Counted from the first letter of the stretch, positions 18,116-27,215 are shown. The stretch: DNA of 64,000 bases from Heyndrickxia shackletonii (GCF_001420715.1 NZ_LJJC01000004.1:1885459-1949458); one strand, 5' to 3'. Numbers and translations: made by a program. The notes: generated from the letters alone by a model not told the origin.

Positions 18116-20121
18116 TTACTGCACTAGTTGGAAATCCGAACACCGGAAAAACATCTTTATTTAATCATTTAACTGGTTCCTATGAGTACGTGGGAAACTG
18201 GAGCGGTGTTACGGTTGAGAAAAAAGTAGGAAGATTGAAGGAAATAAAAGGCGATCTTATTGATTTGCCAGGTGTTTATTCTCTCTATCCATTTTCAAAA
18301 GACGAATCTGTTGTTATTCAATTTTTCCTAAACGAACAATTTGAAAATATTATTAATATTGTCGATGCATCACAGCTTGAAAGAAATTTACAACTTACTA
18401 TTCAGCTCCTTGAATTTGGGAGTCCCGTTATTATCGGTTTGAATATGATCGATGTCGCTGAAAGAAGGGGCATTCACATTGATGCGGCAACGCTTTCTAG
18501 AAAGCTGGGTATCCCCGTTGTCCCGATTACTGCAAGAAGCGGGAAAGGTTGTCATGAGCTCACACTGCAGCTTACAGCCATTAAGGATGTAAAAAGTAAC
18601 ATTCCAAATATACAATATGGTGATGCAATCGAAACTGGAGTTACGAAAATCACCAATATATTAAAAGATAAAGAGTTGCATCTTCCCGCTCGTTGGCTTG
18701 CCCTCCAGGTTTTGGAAGGGAATCCCGATGCTCGCACATACATAGAGCGGTGGGTGTCTAAAGAGATTTTAACCCAGATTATCGATTCGGTGGAAGGTGA
18801 AGTTAAGGAAACGACTTCCTTCTCATCCGCTTCAAGACTGATCTTTGAAAAACGTCGAATCTGGATTGAACAAGTTATTCAAGATAGTATTAATACACAG
18901 GTCGAACAGAAAAAGAATTGGACGGATCGTATCGATAAAATTGTTACGAATCGCTGGTTAGGAATCCCTATCTTTTTAGCCTTTATGTTTCTTATGTTTA
19001 CGGTTACTTTTGATTGGATTGGGACGCCATTATCTGATTTGCTGGATTCCTTTATTTCAGGTTCGTTAAGCAATTGGATTGATGCAGGATTAAAGGCCGT
19101 TGGTGCCAGTTCATTTATTCAAGCTCTTGTTCTCGATGGAATCGTAGCAGGGGTTGGCGGTGTTCTTGTTTTCGTTCCGCAAATCTTTGTGTTGTTTCTG
19201 TTTATTTCACTCCTCGAGGATTCGGGTTATATGGCTAGAGCGGCGCTTGTCATGGACCGTGTGTTAGAAAAGGTAGGATTGAATGGAAAAGCATTTATTC
19301 CTATGGTAATCGGTTTTGGATGTAATGTTCCCGGTGTTATGGCTGCGAGAACGATTGAACAGCCGAAAGAGCGATTATTAACGGTTCTATTAACTCCATT
19401 AATGTCTTGTTCAGCAAGATTATCGATCTATGCTTTGTTTGTTGGTGCCTTTTTTCAAAAACATCAAGCTATTATCGTCTTTTCATTATATGTTTTAGGT
19501 ATTGTCGTGGCGCTTGTACTAGCGAAGCTTTTTTCAAAAGTGCTAATGAAAAATGAACCTTCCATGTTTGTCATTGAGCTGCCTCCTTACCGTGTTCCAC
19601 ATGCTTTAACATTATGGAGAAGCACATGGGATAAAGGAAAAGGCTTTGTTCGAAAGGCAGGTACCTTTATCTTTGGCGGGTCTGTTGTGATTTGGCTTTT
19701 ATCGTATTTTGGACCGGGAGGCATGGGAGTAGATTTGGACCATAGCTTTTTAGCAATCGTTGGCGGTTGGTTTGCTCCACTATTAGCTCCCCTTGGATTC
19801 GGAATTTGGCAGGCAGGTGCTGCTTTAATTACAGGATTTTTAGCAAAAGAAGTGGTTGTTTCGACGATGGGGATTATTTACCATACGCCAGACTCAACAG
19901 CTCTTCAAGGGTTATTGTCGCATTATTTCACACCTTTATCAGCTTACAGCTTCTTAGTTTTTGTTTTGCTTTATATTCCATGTGTAGCGACGGTGGCAGC
20001 GATTCGAAATGAATCCTCTTCATGGAAATGGACGCTGTTTAGCATTGGTTATGCGCTTGTTATTGCATATGCTCTATCGTTGATTATTTACCATGGTGGA
20101 AAGTTCATTCTCGGAATATAA
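18112..20121 (+). CDS. feoB: Ferrous iron transporter FeoB
   Basis: This 669-residue inner-membrane Fe(II) permease has an N-terminal G domain: G1 GNPNTGKTS at residues 7-15, DLPGVYSL near 51 (G3) and NMID near 112 (G4). It is followed by a helical spacer and a membrane domain of two Gate repeats from about residue 285, with the conserved GFGCNVPG and ARLSIYALFVGAFF segments. The gene starts inside feoA, and a small Cys-rich membrane protein follows after 12 bases, so the three form one iron uptake operon. Confidence 0.95.
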   Translation: MITALVGNPNTGKTSLFNHLTGSYEYVGNWSGVTVEKKVGRLKEIKGDLIDLPGVYSLYPFSKDESVVIQFFLNEQFENIINIVDASQLERNLQLTIQLLEFGSPVIIGLNMIDVAERRGIHIDAATLSRKLGIPVVPITARSGKGCHELTLQLTAIKDVKSNIPNIQYGDAIETGVTKITNILKDKELHLPARWLALQVLEGNPDARTYIERWVSKEILTQIIDSVEGEVKETTSFSSASRLIFEKRRIWIEQVIQDSINTQVEQKKNWTDRIDKIVTNRWLGIPIFLAFMFLMFTVTFDWIGTPLSDLLDSFISGSLSNWIDAGLKAVGASSFIQALVLDGIVAGVGGVLVFVPQIFVLFLFISLLEDSGYMARAALVMDRVLEKVGLNGKAFIPMVIGFGCNVPGVMAARTIEQPKERLLTVLLTPLMSCSARLSIYALFVGAFFQKHQAIIVFSLYVLGIVVALVLAKLFSKVLMKNEPSMFVIELPPYRVPHALTLWRSTWDKGKGFVRKAGTFIFGGSVVIWLLSYFGPGGMGVDLDHSFLAIVGGWFAPLLAPLGFGIWQAGAALITGFLAKEVVVSTMGIIYHTPDSTALQGLLSHYFTPLSAYSFLVFVLLYIPCVATVAAIRNESSSWKWTLFSIGYALVIAYALSLIIYHGGKFILGI

Positions 20122-20133
20122 GGAGTGATACGA

Positions 20134-20313
20134 ATGTTGGCAAGTATTATTATTGGGGTACTTATTTTCGGATATGCTGCCTTTACATTGTATAAATTTA
20201 TGAAGAAGAGTAAGCAAGGTGCCTGTGCCCATTGCTCTTTAAAAAATAACTGTCAATCAGCCTGTAACACGGTGTTAAAAGATAAAAAAGTAAACCCCTT
20301 TTCAATTAAATAG
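20134..20313 (+). CDS. FeoB-associated Cys-rich membrane protein
   Basis: This 59-residue protein has one N-terminal membrane span (LASIIIGVLIFGYAAFTLY) followed by a short basic stretch and a cysteine cluster CAHCSLKNNCQSAC. Such proteins commonly close feoAB operons in Firmicutes; a role in handling iron at the pore exit is suspected, not proven. AAGGAGTG precedes the ATG at 20134. A strong terminator follows. Confidence 0.85.
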   Translation: MLASIIIGVLIFGYAAFTLYKFMKKSKQGACAHCSLKNNCQSACNTVLKDKKVNPFSIK

Positions 20314-20336
20314 TTTTTTGCTTAGTGGAGAATTCA

Positions 20337-20366
20337 GCCTAAATCGCATTGCGATTTAGGCTTTTT
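20337..20366 (+). terminator. Terminator of the feo operon
   Basis: A 25-base hairpin (GCCTAAATCGCA and its complement around one base) is followed by five T residues. Confidence 0.88.
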
Positions 20367-20384
20367 AGCATAATGTGAAAATGA

Positions 20385-20512
20385 GCGGACATACGTTCCG
20401 TTATGTGTGACAAAAGTGGTGGTTTCCGTTTTTATCGGACATACGTTCCGTTATTTAGCTGAAAGGTGGCTAATTTAGTGCGCTTTTTAGCAAATAACGG
20501 AATCAGTGTCCG
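20385..20512. repeat. Short interspersed repeat: two direct copies and one inverted copy
   Basis: GCGGACATACGTTCCGTTAT (20385-20404) recurs nearly identically at 20435-20454, and a diverged inverted copy (ATAACGGA...GTCCGC) lies at 20493-20512. The group fills the space between the feo terminator and the polYB promoter and could fold into a large hairpin. Confidence 0.7.
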
Positions 20513-20584
20513 CAAAAAAAGTGAAACCTCATTAGTATTCATGTTTTTCAACCCATCCAATAACTTGTTTCCAAAAAATATAAA

Positions 20585-20640
20585 TTGAAATCGAACGTAT
20601 ATTCGAATACAATATAGAATATAATAAGAACATAAGTTCG
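20585..20640 (+). promoter_or_regulatory. SOS promoter with two LexA boxes before the Y-family polymerase
   Basis: TTGAAA (20585-20590) and TACAAT (20608-20613) are 17 bases apart. The spacer holds CGAACGTATATTCG (20592-20605), a near-consensus Gram-positive LexA box (CGAAC-N4-GTTCG). A second box AGAACATAAGTTCG is at 20627-20640, in the expected early transcribed region. LexA bound at these sites would block initiation until DNA damage. Confidence 0.85.
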
Positions 20641-20679
20641 TTAATGCGAAATAAATAAAACCTAATGAAGGTGAAGAAA

Positions 20680-21951
20680 GTGACCGTTGATTACAGCAAA
20701 CTCCCGCATCATAAGATTTTATGCATCGATATGAAGAGTTTCTATGCAAGTTGCAGTGCTGTTATACGTGGGCTAGATCCGATGGAATGCTATCTAGCTG
20801 TGGTTGGAAACAAAGAGCAGCCAGGAAGTATTGTGCTCGCCGCTTCTCCGAAATTAAAAAAGGACTTTGGCATTAAATCAGCATCTTCCCGGTTGTTTAA
20901 TATTCCTAATGACAGCAGGATTCAAATTGTTGAAGCGCAAATGTCGACTTACTTACAAATCTCCACAGAATTAATAAAAATTTTTAATAAGTATGCACCT
21001 ATGGAAGATATTCATGTCTACAGTGTGGATGAATCGTTTATTAAAGTGGATGGCCTGAAAAATATATTTGGTGACACAAAAACAATCGCGCATATGATCA
21101 AAAATGAGATTTTTGAAAACTTTGGACTGCCTTGCACGATTGGCATTGGCCCCAATATGCTGATGGCAAAATTGGCATTAGATTTGGAATCGAAAAAAGC
21201 AAAGAATGGAATAGCGGAATGGACCTATGAGGATGTCCCAACCAAACTATGGTCCGTATCTCCATTACGGGAAATGTGGGGGATAGGAAGAAGGCTGGAA
21301 AAAAGGCTAAACGGAATGGGGATTTTCTCTGTAGGTACTTTGGCAAAATATGACCTGAAATTATTGGAAAAAGAATTTGGTATTATGGGAAACCAACTTT
21401 ACCATCATGCTTGGGGTGTAGATTTATCCGAGTTGGGAGCTCCTATTATAGATGGGCAAATTAGCTTTGGAAAAGGCCAAATATTACTGCGTGATTATAA
21501 AGAAGAGCATGAAATCAAAGTAGTCATATTAGAAATGTGTGAGGAAGTAGCACGCAGAGCCCGTGCATCAAAAAAATCGGGAAGAACGATTAGTTTAGGA
21601 ATTGGATACAGTGATTCTGATTTTGGAGGAGGCTTTCATCGATCCTATACAATGGAAGAGGCGACCAATGTAACCATGACCATTTATCAAGTGTGTTTGA
21701 AGTTATTTGATAAGTTTTATACAGGCAAAAATGTTCGTCAAATAACCATCACTCTCTCCAATATTGTGAATGATAGAAGCATGCAGCTGAATTTATTTGA
21801 GCCTAATAAAGCAAAATTACATGATTTAGGATATGTGGTAGATAAAATTAGAGATAAGTTTGGTTCTGCATCGATATTGAGAGCTGTTTCTTTTACTGAA
21901 GCTGGGACATCTTTAAAACGCTCCGCACTTGTGGGAGGGCATAAAGCATGA
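20680..21951 (+). CDS. polYB: Y-family DNA polymerase, UvrX/PolYB type (YqjW)
   Basis: This protein of about 423 residues is a damage-inducible translesion polymerase. Catalytic motifs are CIDMKSFYASC near the N-terminus and YSVDESFIKVD near residue 115. A helix-hairpin-helix-like thumb segment is WGIGRRLEKRLNGMG, and MQLNLFEP near the end is a likely beta-clamp-binding peptide. GTG at 20680 is preferred because AAGGTGAAG lies before it and none precedes the ATG at 20665; both give the same frame. It is controlled by two LexA boxes and overlaps the YolD gene by 4 bases, the usual pairing for this subgroup. Confidence 0.92.
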   Translation: MTVDYSKLPHHKILCIDMKSFYASCSAVIRGLDPMECYLAVVGNKEQPGSIVLAASPKLKKDFGIKSASSRLFNIPNDSRIQIVEAQMSTYLQISTELIKIFNKYAPMEDIHVYSVDESFIKVDGLKNIFGDTKTIAHMIKNEIFENFGLPCTIGIGPNMLMAKLALDLESKKAKNGIAEWTYEDVPTKLWSVSPLREMWGIGRRLEKRLNGMGIFSVGTLAKYDLKLLEKEFGIMGNQLYHHAWGVDLSELGAPIIDGQISFGKGQILLRDYKEEHEIKVVILEMCEEVARRARASKKSGRTISLGIGYSDSDFGGGFHRSYTMEEATNVTMTIYQVCLKLFDKFYTGKNVRQITITLSNIVNDRSMQLNLFEPNKAKLHDLGYVVDKIRDKFGSASILRAVSFTEAGTSLKRSALVGGHKA

Positions 21952-22280
21952 TCCGTGATAGAGGAAATAAAAAATGGGTCTCCTTAATGCTGCCGGAGCA
22001 TGTAAAAATGTTAAGGGATATGTCGGTAGATTTAAAACGGCAAAACAAACCAGTGCTGGATGAATATCAAATTCAGGAGTTTGAAGAGAGGATAAAGTAC
22101 GCACAGGAATTTAAGCTGCCTTTAGAATTTTCTATTTTTGAAAATGGATTTATAAAGAATATGGTTGGCAGGGTAATGAAAATGGACCCTTTAGAAAAAA
22201 AAATGAAAGTCAAAACGATGAATGATAACATAGAATTCGTGCATTTCCACGAAATAATAAATGTACAAATAAAAGATTAA
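21948..22280 (+). CDS. yqjX: YolD-like protein (YqjX)
   Basis: This 110-residue YolD-domain protein has the usual start (RDRGNKKWVSLMLPEH) and PVLDEYQIQEFE near residue 35. YolD proteins are encoded next to Y-family polymerases of the UvrX/YqjW type and are thought to assist them, by analogy with UmuD; the mechanism is not established. The start codon overlaps the polYB stop (ATGA), so the pair is one SOS operon ended by a terminator at 22280-22309. Confidence 0.9.
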   Translation: MIRDRGNKKWVSLMLPEHVKMLRDMSVDLKRQNKPVLDEYQIQEFEERIKYAQEFKLPLEFSIFENGFIKNMVGRVMKMDPLEKKMKVKTMNDNIEFVHFHEIINVQIKD

Positions 22281-22309
22281 ACCGCCCATTTGGACGGTTA
22301 TTTTTTCGC
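22280..22309 (+). terminator. Terminator of polYB-yqjX
   Basis: AACCG...CGGTT hairpin around CCATTTGGA, followed by ATTTTTT, right after the yqjX stop. Confidence 0.75.
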
Positions 22310-22316
22310 GATGAAC

Positions 22317-22529
22317 CTATTCTACTTCCTTTTTCTCTGCGCGAACACATGATTCAAAATTCCCTTTATGTGAACCGTCACAGAACGGTTTATTTTTGGA
22401 TAATCCGCAGCGGCATAATGAAAACGATGGCTTTGTTTCGAAAACATTTCCTTCTGCATCAATAAGTTCGACGTCACCGGATACACGGTAAGACCCATTA
22501 TCATTCACCTTAATTTGCACTTTTGCCAT
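22317..22529 (-). CDS. CDGSH-type iron-sulfur protein
   Basis: This 70-residue protein carries one CDGSH domain. The 2Fe-2S ligands are Cys39, Cys41, Cys50 and His54, in the pattern CRCGLSKNKPFCDGSH. The N-terminal 35 residues form a small beta segment (VKVNDNGSYRVSG). It is probably a soluble redox or cluster-transfer protein; the partner is unknown. An AGGGTGG-like ribosome site lies upstream of the ATG at 22529. It is convergent with yqjX. Confidence 0.92.
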   Translation of the reverse strand: MAKVQIKVNDNGSYRVSGDVELIDAEGNVFETKPSFSLCRCGLSKNKPFCDGSHKGNFESCVRAEKKEVE

Positions 22530-22608
22530 ATGTAACCACCCTTTCTAAAATTATCATGTCTTCTTAGATGGTATAAAGAAAATGAAAAAAATGCAACCTT
22601 TTCTAAAG

Positions 22609-23529
22609 TTAGAGCACTTCTTCACTCAAATACAAACTAAAAAATTCATCAATTGCTTGCTCGTATTCTTCCTTATTCTCATTGAAGGATTGTGCATGCC
22701 CTCCGATAGTAGCCATGAATAACATTTTTTGATCTTTCTTCCTGTTGTATAACGTCTTTGTCATTTCCGGCAAGATGTAATCATCTTTTTGGCTATGTAT
22801 AAATAGAACGGGTTTTTTTATGTTGTCTATAACCTGGATAGGGGAAATAGTTTTCAGGCTATAACCGCCTCGAATACGCACAAAGAAGTCAGCAAGAGGC
22901 AGAAACCATTTTCCAGGAAGCTTCATCTCTTTTGTAATTCGGTAGGCTAACTGCTCACGAAAATCGGAATAAGGGCAGTCCGCAATATAAAAATCAGCCC
23001 GGTCTTCAAGGCTGCCGGCATATAGAAGGGCTGTAGCAGCACCCATGGATTCCCCGTGAATCCCAAAAAAGACATCTTCTCCTTCGGTTGAGATTAAATA
23101 ATCGACAACCGCTTTTAAATCGTATTTTTCATAGTATCCATAGCTTGTTGTTTTACCTTCTGATTCCCCGTGCCGGCGATGATCGTAAATAATCGCATTA
23201 AAGCCTCTTTTTAGAAAAATGTTCATGTATTTGATGGAATTCGTTTTGTTTTCCGTTACACCATGTGAAAAAATCATGTATTTTTTTCTATCGGGATAAG
23301 GTCGTATCACAATTGCTTTAATTAAGTAGCCGAAGGGAGAGTCGATCCAAACTTCTTGTTTTGGCAAATCTTCATAGTGGATAGGATCGATTCTTTCTGC
23401 CTTTACTTCACGATCAAAAATAAGTTTTTCATCCTTTTTCATCATATAGATGATGCGTTGTGACATATAGAATCCCAAACCTGCAGCAAGTAAAGTAGTG
23501 CCTCCCAGAATAGAAAGAACTTTCTTCAA
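22609..23529 (-). CDS. yqkD: Alpha/beta hydrolase with N-terminal anchor (YqkD)
   Basis: This 306-residue protein has an N-terminal membrane span (VLSILGGTTLLAAGLGFYM) followed by an alpha/beta-hydrolase domain. The nucleophile elbow is GESMG, preceded by IYDHRRHGES; the acid is in HSQKDDYI and the histidine in GGHAQSF. The substrate is unknown. The start chosen is TTG at 23529, with GGAGGTGG 6 bases upstream; this yields the YqkD N-terminus MKKVLS. The reading frame stays open for 70 codons further up but those lie in the tandem repeat array and have no family match. Confidence 0.87.
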   Translation of the reverse strand: MKKVLSILGGTTLLAAGLGFYMSQRIIYMMKKDEKLIFDREVKAERIDPIHYEDLPKQEVWIDSPFGYLIKAIVIRPYPDRKKYMIFSHGVTENKTNSIKYMNIFLKRGFNAIIYDHRRHGESEGKTTSYGYYEKYDLKAVVDYLISTEGEDVFFGIHGESMGAATALLYAGSLEDRADFYIADCPYSDFREQLAYRITKEMKLPGKWFLPLADFFVRIRGGYSLKTISPIQVIDNIKKPVLFIHSQKDDYILPEMTKTLYNRKKDQKMLFMATIGGHAQSFNENKEEYEQAIDEFFSLYLSEEVL

Positions 23530-23593
23530 TGATAGCCACCTCCAAAATACCATTTTCTTCATTTTACCATATGAAAAGGATGACATAAAAAAT

Positions 23594-23983
23594 GAAGGCA
23601 TCACAATAATGAAGGACAAGTTACACACAAGATAAAAAGCAAACTGTCTTTCAACGAAGGAATGAAGGAGAAGTAACGCCAAGGCAAAAAGCAAAACGTC
23701 CTTCATCAAGAGGATGAAGGACAAGTTACACCAAGACAAAAAGCAAAACGTCCTTCATCAAGTGGATGAAGGACAAGTTACACCAAGACAAAGAGGAAAA
23801 TGTCCTTCATCAAGAGTATGAAGGACAAGTAACGCTAGGGCAAAAAGCAAAATGTCCTTCATCAAGTGAATGAAGGACAAGTTACGCACAAGATAAAAAG
23901 CAAACTGTCTTTCATCAAAGGAATGAAGGACAAGTTACACCAAGACAAAAAGCAAAATGTCCTTCATCAAGTGGATGAAGGAC
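23594..23983. repeat. Tandem hairpin repeat array, 52-bp period, seven units
   Basis: Seven hairpins start at 23646, 23698, 23750, 23802, 23854, 23907 and 23959, with a partial unit before the first. The best units have GTCCTTCATC and GATGAAGGAC as perfect 10-base arms around a 5-base loop that varies between units. Between hairpins lies a conserved linker (AAGTTACACCAAGACAAAAAGCAAAA). The array fills the gap between yqkD and the small gene at 24007. The linkers are alike, so it is not a CRISPR array. Confidence 0.92.
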
Positions 23984-24006
23984 AAGGCCTATCGAGGTAA
24001 GTGGAA

Positions 24007-24138
24007 TTATTGCTCAGAATTTTGTCTCTTAGTCGGATGAATCGCTTTATTCAGTTCTTCAGCAGCTAACACATTTTTGGTTGTGTCAGCAGTTGGTTTG
24101 CCTTTTTGACTATAGCCTTTTTCACGCTGCTTCGTCAT
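24007..24138 (-). CDS. Small hydrophilic protein, unknown
   Basis: This 43-residue protein is very polar and lysine-rich (KQREKGYSQKGKPTADTT) with no membrane span; I do not recognise the family. The ATG at 24138 is chosen because the sequence upstream in frame is AT-rich non-coding. The strong ribosome site (AAGGAGGT) sits 12 bases ahead, which is long. Between them a three-codon reading frame (ATG CAA CTA TGA) ends on the start codon, suggesting coupled initiation. It could be a spore- or stress-related small protein, as many in Bacillus are, but nothing proves this. Confidence 0.55.
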   Translation of the reverse strand: MTKQREKGYSQKGKPTADTTKNVLAAEELNKAIHPTKRQNSEQ

Positions 24139-24208
24139 AGTTGCATGATACCTCCTTAAAATAGACGATATCATTAAATTGAGCATTATCAATAAAAACT
24201 ATACCATT

Positions 24209-25105
24209 TTACTTTGCTTTCGCTAATTGATAATATCCGGTTTCAATTTTTCGAGAAATGGATGGGGCAATAATGTCAATGGCTTTGACGAGCTCATCTA
24301 AATGAATGCCGGTTTCAATCCCCATCCTCTCCAGCATATAAACAACATCCTCCGTCGCCACATTTCCGGTTGCTCCCGGAGCAAATGGGCAGCCTCCAAG
24401 ACCGCCTGCCGATGTATCGAAACGATCAATGCCTGCCTCGAGTGCAGCATAAATATTGGCAAGCGCCATTTTTCTTGTATCATGAAAATGAGCGGTTAGC
24501 AAAACCTCGGGAAGTTGTTTTTTTAATTTAGAGAATAAGGAAAATGACTCAGTAGGGGCAGCCATCCCAATTGTATCGGCAACACTTAATTCATCTACCC
24601 CTGATTGGGCAAACTCTTTACAAAGTGCAATGGTATCTTCTTCTGCTATTTTCCCTTCAAATGGGCAATAAAACGAAGTGGAAATGCATGCCCGAACAAA
24701 AACATTAGTGGCCTTTAGTTCAGCAATAATTGGTTTAAGCTCCTCCATACTTTCTCTAGTCGTTTTATTTATATTTTTTTTATTAAAGCTATTGCTGACT
24801 CCGACAAATACAGCAATGGCTTTGCAGCCTGTTTCTAAAGCGCGTTCAACTCCTTTTCGGTTAGGAGCAAGTACAATATTTCGATAGGTATCCGAGGAAT
24901 TAACCAAAACAATCTCTGCAGCATCTTGCATTTGCGGAACCCATTTAGGCGAAACAAATGAAGTTAATTCCATCTCTGTTACCCCGGAAGACTTTAACTG
25001 CTCAATAAATTTATTTTTGATATCCGTTGGAACAAAGCTTTTTTCATTTTGCAATCCATCACGAGGCCCGACCTCGATAATAACAGCCTTTGTTGGTAAT
25101 ACCAT
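24209..25105 (-). CDS. mvaB: Hydroxymethylglutaryl-CoA lyase
   Basis: This 298-residue TIM-barrel enzyme of the HMGL-like family splits HMG-CoA into acetoacetate and acetyl-CoA, the end of leucine breakdown. Visible motifs are EVGPRDGLQNE at the N-terminus (metal Asp and catalytic Arg), AHFHDTR near residue 205 (metal histidines) and GGLGGCPFAPGATGN near 235 with the redox-sensitive active-site cysteine. The start follows GGGGGAG. The acetoacetate product could feed the thiolase and CoA-transferase genes at 27319-30017. Other leucine-pathway genes are not here. Confidence 0.93.
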   Translation of the reverse strand: MVLPTKAVIIEVGPRDGLQNEKSFVPTDIKNKFIEQLKSSGVTEMELTSFVSPKWVPQMQDAAEIVLVNSSDTYRNIVLAPNRKGVERALETGCKAIAVFVGVSNSFNKKNINKTTRESMEELKPIIAELKATNVFVRACISTSFYCPFEGKIAEEDTIALCKEFAQSGVDELSVADTIGMAAPTESFSLFSKLKKQLPEVLLTAHFHDTRKMALANIYAALEAGIDRFDTSAGGLGGCPFAPGATGNVATEDVVYMLERMGIETGIHLDELVKAIDIIAPSISRKIETGYYQLAKAK

Positions 25106-25182
25106 GATTTCTCCCCCTTTGTTATAAGTCTATTGTAAAAAGAGGAGAGATGGAATTGCAATAATAATATGATTTTTCATAA

Positions 25183-25216
25183 AAAAAGAGCAATGCCATA
25201 GAATTAGACATTGCTT
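25183..25216 (-). terminator. Terminator after telA
   Basis: On the minus strand, AGCAATG and CATTGCT form a stem around an 18-base loop and a T-run follows, just after the telA stop. Confidence 0.75.
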
Positions 25217-25222
25217 TTAGCT

Positions 25223-26401
25223 TTATGATTTTAAATTTAACAGCTTTTGCTTTAATTCATTCTCCATCGTGATCAGCTCTTGTTCAGCCTGATAGCGTTT
25301 TGCACGGCCCTCTTGTTGAATGCGAAGCGTTTCTTCTAATGTCGAAACAAGATTTTCTTGTGTTTTCTTTAATGTTTCGATATCAACAAGTCCGCGTTCA
25401 TTTTCCTTCGCGGATTCGATTGTATTTGATTTTAGCATTTCGGCATTTTTAAGGAGCAGATCATTTGTTGTTTTAGATACCTGTTTTTGAGCTTCGACTG
25501 CACTGCGCTGGCGAATAAGTGTTAACGCAATCGCAATTTGATTCTTCCAAAGCGGAATGGCAGTCATTATCGAAGACTGAATTTTTTCCGCCAATGCTTG
25601 ATTTGTATTTTGAATTAACCTGATTTGTGGTGCACTTTGAATCGTAATCTGCCTGCTTAGCTTTAAATCATGTAATCGTTTCTCTAAACGATCTGCAAAT
25701 TGTATCATATCATTAACATCCTGAAAGGCCATTTGGTCGCCGGTTTCTGCCGCTTTTTTCTTTAATTCTGGAATGGTTTTTGTGTATAATTCTTCAACTT
25801 TTAATTCACCTGCAGCAATATAAATATTTAGGGCATGGAAATAATCTTTATTTTTTTCATATAGTTGTTCGAGCATATTGATATCGGATAAAAGTGTTTT
25901 TTTCGAAAGCTCCAATTTAACACTAATTCTATCGATTTGCGCACCAGTCTTTTGATACTTTGATAATACCTCTTGAACAGAACTGGAGATTTTTCCAAAC
26001 ATTCTCGAAAATAGCCCTTTCTTTTCAGGAGCTAATTCTTCGGGGTTAACCTGTTCCAATTTCTTCATTAAATCGCCTAATATTTCTCCAATTTCTCCAA
26101 TATCCTTTTTTTGGACGTGGTCAAGCATGGAATGGGAGAAGTTTAAAAGCTTTGATTGAGCCTGTGTTCCGTACATTATAATCGACTGATGATTTTTTGG
26201 ATCAATTTGCTCAGCCAACTGTCTTGCTTTTTCACGGTTCTGTTCTGGTAAAACATCAATTAGCCTTTGCGGCTTTTCCGCCTGGGCTGTTGCAGGAGCA
26301 TCATGAATTACAAGCTCCTTTTCTCCAAATGGATTGGTTAGTAAATCATCCAATCCTTCACTTATATCTTCTTGCCATAGGCTTTCCTTTGACTCACTCA
26401 T
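25223..26401 (-). CDS. yaaN: TelA/KlaA family protein (YaaN-like)
   Basis: This 392-residue, largely helical protein belongs to the toxic-anion resistance (TelA) family. Typical parts are [23 protein letters not shown] near residue 55, [23 protein letters not shown] in the middle and [18 protein letters not shown] near residue 280, with a coiled-coil C-terminus. Homologs are linked to tellurite and cell-envelope stress; the activity is unknown. It overlaps the upstream xpaC-like gene by 4 bases (ATGA), the same gene pair as xpaC-yaaN of B. subtilis. Confidence 0.9.
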   Translation of the reverse strand: MSESKESLWQEDISEGLDDLLTNPFGEKELVIHDAPATAQAEKPQRLIDVLPEQNREKARQLAEQIDPKNHQSIIMYGTQAQSKLLNFSHSMLDHVQKKDIGEIGEILGDLMKKLEQVNPEELAPEKKGLFSRMFGKISSSVQEVLSKYQKTGAQIDRISVKLELSKKTLLSDINMLEQLYEKNKDYFHALNIYIAAGELKVEELYTKTIPELKKKAAETGDQMAFQDVNDMIQFADRLEKRLHDLKLSRQITIQSAPQIRLIQNTNQALAEKIQSSIMTAIPLWKNQIAIALTLIRQRSAVEAQKQVSKTTNDLLLKNAEMLKSNTIESAKENERGLVDIETLKKTQENLVSTLEETLRIQQEGRAKRYQAEQELITMENELKQKLLNLKS

Positions 26402-27054
26402 TTTGTTGATCTCCTTTCGTCATCTAAAGAAGTGTCTATTGGTGGTTTTAAAGAATGCTTTGCTACATTCAGTTCAAACTCAAGATGATCAATGTCTTTC
26501 GATAACACTTCATATAAATCATTCTCTATCGTCCTTTTTAACTCCTTTAAAGTATTGCGGGTATCCTTTAAAGAAAAATATAATTCATTATTTTTTACCG
26601 GTTGTGCAGCTAAAAACGCGTATTTTTCAGATAATTCCACAATAGAATCTAAATGATAGAAAAAGAATTTTTCTGCTTGATAAAATCTTCTTGGTTCTCT
26701 TCTGATAATCGCGTAGATCCTTTTTACAAGACGGATAAGATCAAGCATTTGCTTAAATGCGCCAATGTTTCGCACGTTAAAGAATACCTTTTGCAAACGG
26801 TGAATTTTCTTCTTAGCTTCCTTAAGGTTTTGGACAATATAAGCAAATTCTTTTCGAGAAAGCTGATGTTTTTTCAAAAATTTTCTTTTGGTGATCCATT
26901 TTATCACAATATATATGATTGCGCCTCCGAGTATTGCGGAACCGGATGAATATAAAAGGGTTTGCTCAAAACCAAAATAACTAATCAGCCATACGAGTGC
27001 CGCAACAGGTATTGCAACAAATATACGGGTAATGAAGGAAAAAAATGTTTTCAT
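26398..27054 (-). CDS. xpaC: XpaC-like membrane protein
   Basis: This 218-residue protein has two N-terminal membrane spans (about residues 8-26 and 30-48) followed by a basic, helical cytosolic part ([27 protein letters not shown]). It matches the XpaC family, named for hydrolysis of X-phos in B. subtilis, although the true role is unclear. The start at 27054 (MKTFFSF) follows GGAGAG; the 13 extra upstream codons are rejected. It forms a two-gene operon with the TelA-family gene. Confidence 0.85.
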   Translation of the reverse strand: MKTFFSFITRIFVAIPVAALVWLISYFGFEQTLLYSSGSAILGGAIIYIVIKWITKRKFLKKHQLSRKEFAYIVQNLKEAKKKIHRLQKVFFNVRNIGAFKQMLDLIRLVKRIYAIIRREPRRFYQAEKFFFYHLDSIVELSEKYAFLAAQPVKNNELYFSLKDTRNTLKELKRTIENDLYEVLSKDIDHLEFELNVAKHSLKPPIDTSLDDERRSTK

Positions 27055-27215
27055 TATTAATCGACTCTCCAATCTAGAGCAGCTACAACTCAAATACGAA
27101 TGATGAATAAAAAGGTTTCATTAACTTTTATTATAAAAAAAATCAGCTATGAAAGAAATACATCTCTAGTAGTATTGTACTATACATCTTAAGTACTCAA
27201 ACGATAAGAATCAAC

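Noticed and set aside
23530-23739. N-terminal extension of the yqkD reading frame
   Set aside because: The extension reads through the tandem repeat array; the family start with a good ribosome site is at 23529.
23594-23983. CRISPR-like array (regular repeats with short spacing)
   Set aside because: The sequences between the hairpins are nearly identical to each other, the period includes them, and no cas gene is nearby; it is a tandem repeat.
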